A stretch of DNA of 64,000 nucleotides from Variovorax paradoxus. Lineage in GTDB: Bacteria; Pseudomonadota; Gammaproteobacteria; Burkholderiales; Burkholderiaceae_C. The translations under genes were made by a program, and so were the position numbers. This document shows, piece after piece, positions 61,687-64,000 of this stretch. The stretch is from the NCBI RefSeq assembly GCF_024734665.1, contig NZ_CP102931.1, positions 4,462,001 through 4,526,000 on the forward strand, in the 5' to 3' direction. The notes below the pieces were generated by a model, which saw nothing but the letters and a program-made list of their open reading frames with translations, made no database searches and had not been told where the DNA came from. Each line of letters begins with the position of its first letter. The first letter of the stretch is position 1.

Positions 61687-63320
61687 TGCGCGCACGCGAG
61701 TTCCGCGCGGGGCGCGGCCGCCAGCAGACGGCGCGTGTAGTCGTTGGCCGGGGCGCTGAACACCTGCCCCGTGGGCCCCTGTTCGACGATGCGGCCCTGG
61801 CTCATCACGATGACGCGGTCGCACAGCTGCGCGGCCACGCGCAGGTCGTGCGTGATGAAAAGAATGCCCAGCCCCAGGTCGCGCTGGATCTCGCGCAGCA
61901 GGTCGAGGATCTGCGCCTGCACCGACACGTCGAGCGCCGACACGGCCTCGTCGGCCACCAGCACCTGCGGCTGGCAGGCGATGGCGCGCGCAATGGCAAG
62001 GCGCTGGCGCTGGCCGCCGGAGAACTGGTGCGGGTAGCGGTCCAGCGCGGTGCGCGGCAGCTGGATGCGGTCCATCAGCTCTTCGGCGGTCTGGCGCGCG
62101 TGCAGCTTGCTCAGGCCGAAGTTCATCGCGCCTTCGACCATCGACGAGCCCACGGTGCGCCGCGGATTCAGCGAGCGGTTGGGGTCCTGGAACACCACCT
62201 GCACGCGCGAGCGCAAGGGCCGCAGCCGGCCTTCGGGCAGGTCGCGCACCTCGGCGTCGCCCCACAGGATGCTGCCCGCGCTGGGCGCGATCAGCCGGAT
62301 CATGCAGCGCGCGAAGGTCGACTTGCCCGAGCCCGACTCTCCCACCACGCCCACGGTTTCGCCGCGATGCACGGCCACGCTCGCATCCTGCAGTGCGGTG
62401 TTGTGCTTCGCGCGGCCGAGCCAGTCGCGACGCGTGTAGATCTTGCCGACGCCCGTGCCGGCCAGCAGCGGCCTGCCGCCGGGAAGCTCGCGCGCGGGCG
62501 GCGGCGTCATGCCGGGCACGGCGTCCAGCAGCATGCGGGTGTAGGCCTCGCGCGGATGGCGCAGCACCTGCTCGCACGGCCCCTGCTCCACCAGCTTGCC
62601 GCGGTGCATCACCATCACGTCGTCGGCTATCTCGGCGACCACGCCCATGTCGTGCGTGATGAACAGCACGGCGCTGCCCTGCTCAGCCTGCAGCTCGGCG
62701 ATGAGCTTCAGTATCTCGGCCTGCGTGGTCACGTCCAGCGCGGTGGTCGGCTCGTCGCAGATCAGCAGGCGCGGTTTCAGGATGATGGCCATCGCGATCA
62801 CGATGCGCTGGCGCTGTCCGCCCGAGAGCTGGTGCGGGTAGCTCGCATGGATGCGCGCCGGCTCGGGCAGCCGCACGCGCTCGAAGATCGAGATGATGTG
62901 CGCCTTGCGTTCGGCCGCGCTCCACGTGGTGTGCGTGCGCAGCAGCTCGTCGACCTGTTCGCCGCAGGTGAGCACCGGGTTCAGCGCGGTCATCGGCTCC
63001 TGGAACACCATGCCCATGCCGGTGCCGCGCAACTGGCGCAGCCGCTTGTCGGAGGTGAAGCGGCCGTTGTCGACCAGCTTCTCGCCGGCGAGCATCACGT
63101 CGCCAGCCTTCACCGTGAGCCCCTTGGCCAGCAGGCCCATCACCGTGGTGGCCAGCACGGACTTGCCCGAACCGGACTCGCCCACGATGCACAGCGTGCG
63201 CCCCGCCTCGATGCGCAGGTCCAGGTGTTCGATGGCGTGTGGCCGGTCGGCATCGGCGGGCAGCGCGACCTGCAGGCCGCGCACTTCGAGGATGGCAGCG
63301 CCCGGGTTGGAATCAGTCAT
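61683..63320 (-). CDS. Oligopeptide/dipeptide ABC transporter ATPase, DppD-DppF fusion
   Basis: Single protein of 545 residues containing two ABC ATPase domains, the equivalents of DppD and DppF. Each half has a Walker A (GESGSGKS), a signature SGGQRQR, a Walker B (LICDEPTTALDV in the first, LVADEAVSALDV in the second), and an oligopeptide-type C-terminal extension (PGMTPPPARELPGG after the first). It energises peptide or similar uptake with the permease encoded just upstream. The next gene, azlC, starts within its stop codon. Confidence 0.92.
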   Translation of the reverse strand: MTDSNPGAAILEVRGLQVALPADADRPHAIEHLDLRIEAGRTLCIVGESGSGKSVLATTVMGLLAKGLTVKAGDVMLAGEKLVDNGRFTSDKRLRQLRGTGMGMVFQEPMTALNPVLTCGEQVDELLRTHTTWSAAERKAHIISIFERVRLPEPARIHASYPHQLSGGQRQRIVIAMAIILKPRLLICDEPTTALDVTTQAEILKLIAELQAEQGSAVLFITHDMGVVAEIADDVMVMHRGKLVEQGPCEQVLRHPREAYTRMLLDAVPGMTPPPARELPGGRPLLAGTGVGKIYTRRDWLGRAKHNTALQDASVAVHRGETVGVVGESGSGKSTFARCMIRLIAPSAGSILWGDAEVRDLPEGRLRPLRSRVQVVFQDPNRSLNPRRTVGSSMVEGAMNFGLSKLHARQTAEELMDRIQLPRTALDRYPHQFSGGQRQRLAIARAIACQPQVLVADEAVSALDVSVQAQILDLLREIQRDLGLGILFITHDLRVAAQLCDRVIVMSQGRIVEQGPTGQVFSAPANDYTRRLLAAAPRAELACAQ

Positions 63321-63332
63321 GGAATCTGCGCC

Positions 63333-64000
63333 TCACACGCGTTTGGAGAACTTGGGGTCGAGCACGTCACGCAGGCCGTCGCCCAGCATGTTGATGGCGA
63401 GCACCGTGGGCACCAGGAACAACGCGGGAAACAGCACGTTGCCCGGGCTCTGCGCGAACTGCACGCGCCCTTCGGCCATGATGTTTCCCCAGGTCGGCAC
63501 GTCCGACGGAAGGCCCAGGCCGAGGAAGCTCAGGATGGCCTCCGTCAGTACGGCAGAAGCGGCGATGAAGGTGCCCTGCACGATCAACGGTGCAAGGGCA
63601 TTCGGCAAGATGTCGCGCCACAGGATGGTGGCGTCGGCGGTGGCAAGCGCCCGGGCCGCCTCCACGAAGGGCTCGTCGCGCAGGCTCATTACCAGCGCGC
63701 GCACCAGCCGGGTCACGCGCGGCACCTCGGGCACCGCGATGGCCAGGATCACCGTGGACAGGCTCGCGCCGAGCACCGCCACCAGCGTGATGGCGAGCAG
63801 CACGGCGGGAATGGCCATCACGCCGTCCATCACGCGCATCAGCACGGCGTCCACCGCGCGGAAATAGCCCGCCAGCATGCCCAGCAGGCAGCCGAAGGCG
63901 ACGGCGACGAACGCGGTGAACAGGCCCACCGTCATCGAGATGCGGGTGCCGTAGAGCACGCGGCTCCACACGTCGCGCCCGACGCTGTCGCTGCCCATCC
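63333..64000 (-). CDS. Oligopeptide ABC transporter permease (DppC-like), 5' truncated by window
   Basis: Inner-membrane permease of the binding-protein-dependent family. The visible part, 222 residues up to the window end, starts at the conserved GSDSVGRDVWSRVLYGTR segment and shows about five helices. The EAA-type cytoplasmic loop is present (EAARALATADATILWRDILPNALAPL). The N-terminus, with the first helix, lies beyond the window. It is 12 bp upstream of the ATPase fusion, so it belongs to the same operon. Confidence 0.9.
   Translation of the reverse strand, partial: MGSDSVGRDVWSRVLYGTRISMTVGLFTAFVAVAFGCLLGMLAGYFRAVDAVLMRVMDGVMAIPAVLLAITLVAVLGASLSTVILAIAVPEVPRVTRLVRALVMSLRDEPFVEAARALATADATILWRDILPNALAPLIVQGTFIAASAVLTEAILSFLGLGLPSDVPTWGNIMAEGRVQFAQSPGNVLFPALFLVPTVLAINMLGDGLRDVLDPKFSKRV

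Overview
The window is high-GC bacterial DNA with dense, short-spaced genes. Its gene families point to a Burkholderiales organism, most likely a Comamonadaceae member close to Variovorax: Bug-type tricarboxylate receptors, a CadR/CadA pair, a mutS-Anbu neighbourhood, and a di-haem peroxidase beside a phosphoesterase lipoprotein. This is an inference from families and composition; no rRNA or tRNA gene is present to confirm it. No integrase, insertion sequence or CRISPR array was found.

Layout. 0-6.4 kb: the end of a heavy-metal-type sensor kinase, a CPA2 antiporter, an HxlR regulator divergent from a carboxymuconolactone-decarboxylase-like gene (two perfect operator palindromes between them), and a cadA-type ATPase divergent from a CadR-like MerR regulator. 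6.4-13 kb: housekeeping and envelope genes (cysE, trmJ, suhB, an FUSC transporter, an MscS channel, a DUF454 protein). 13-17.9 kb: DUF418 protein, AraC regulator, VOC protein and a UvrA2-type ABC protein. 17.9-22.5 kb: a LysR regulator divergent from two Bug receptors and a sulfatase, a likely sulfated-substrate operon. 22.5-28.6 kb: a lower-GC accessory island whose centre is a NACHT-LRR STAND NTPase (bacterial NLR, probable anti-phage defence), with small unknown genes and an SGNH hydrolase.

29-40 kb: an RlmN-like radical SAM enzyme that looks like a paralogue, an alpha/beta hydrolase, AraC with a DUF4242 protein, several small membrane or unknown proteins, HxlR-DoxX-SDR-NTF2, a DAHP synthase, a DUF1877 protein, a double-CXXC protein and a DUF3883 protein. 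40.2-43.8 kb: a coupled operon of an anchored protein, a PrsW protease and a 7TMR-DISM kinase. 43.9-47.7 kb: phosphoesterase lipoprotein and di-haem peroxidase. 47.7-52.9 kb: three regulator/effector modules (MarR with a TetX-like monooxygenase, PadR with a siderophore-interacting ferric reductase, MarR with a DHA2 exporter), each with a clear palindromic site. 52.9-64 kb: CorA, an unknown gene, mutS, Anbu, an alpha/beta hydrolase, and a leftward operon of oligopeptide ABC transporter, AzlCD and amidase that runs off the right end.

Recurring theme: small regulators sit divergent from, or coupled to, the gene they control, with visible operators. At least two such promoters (cadA, marR at 48.1 kb) place the predicted transcription start at the start codon, which suggests leaderless mRNAs.
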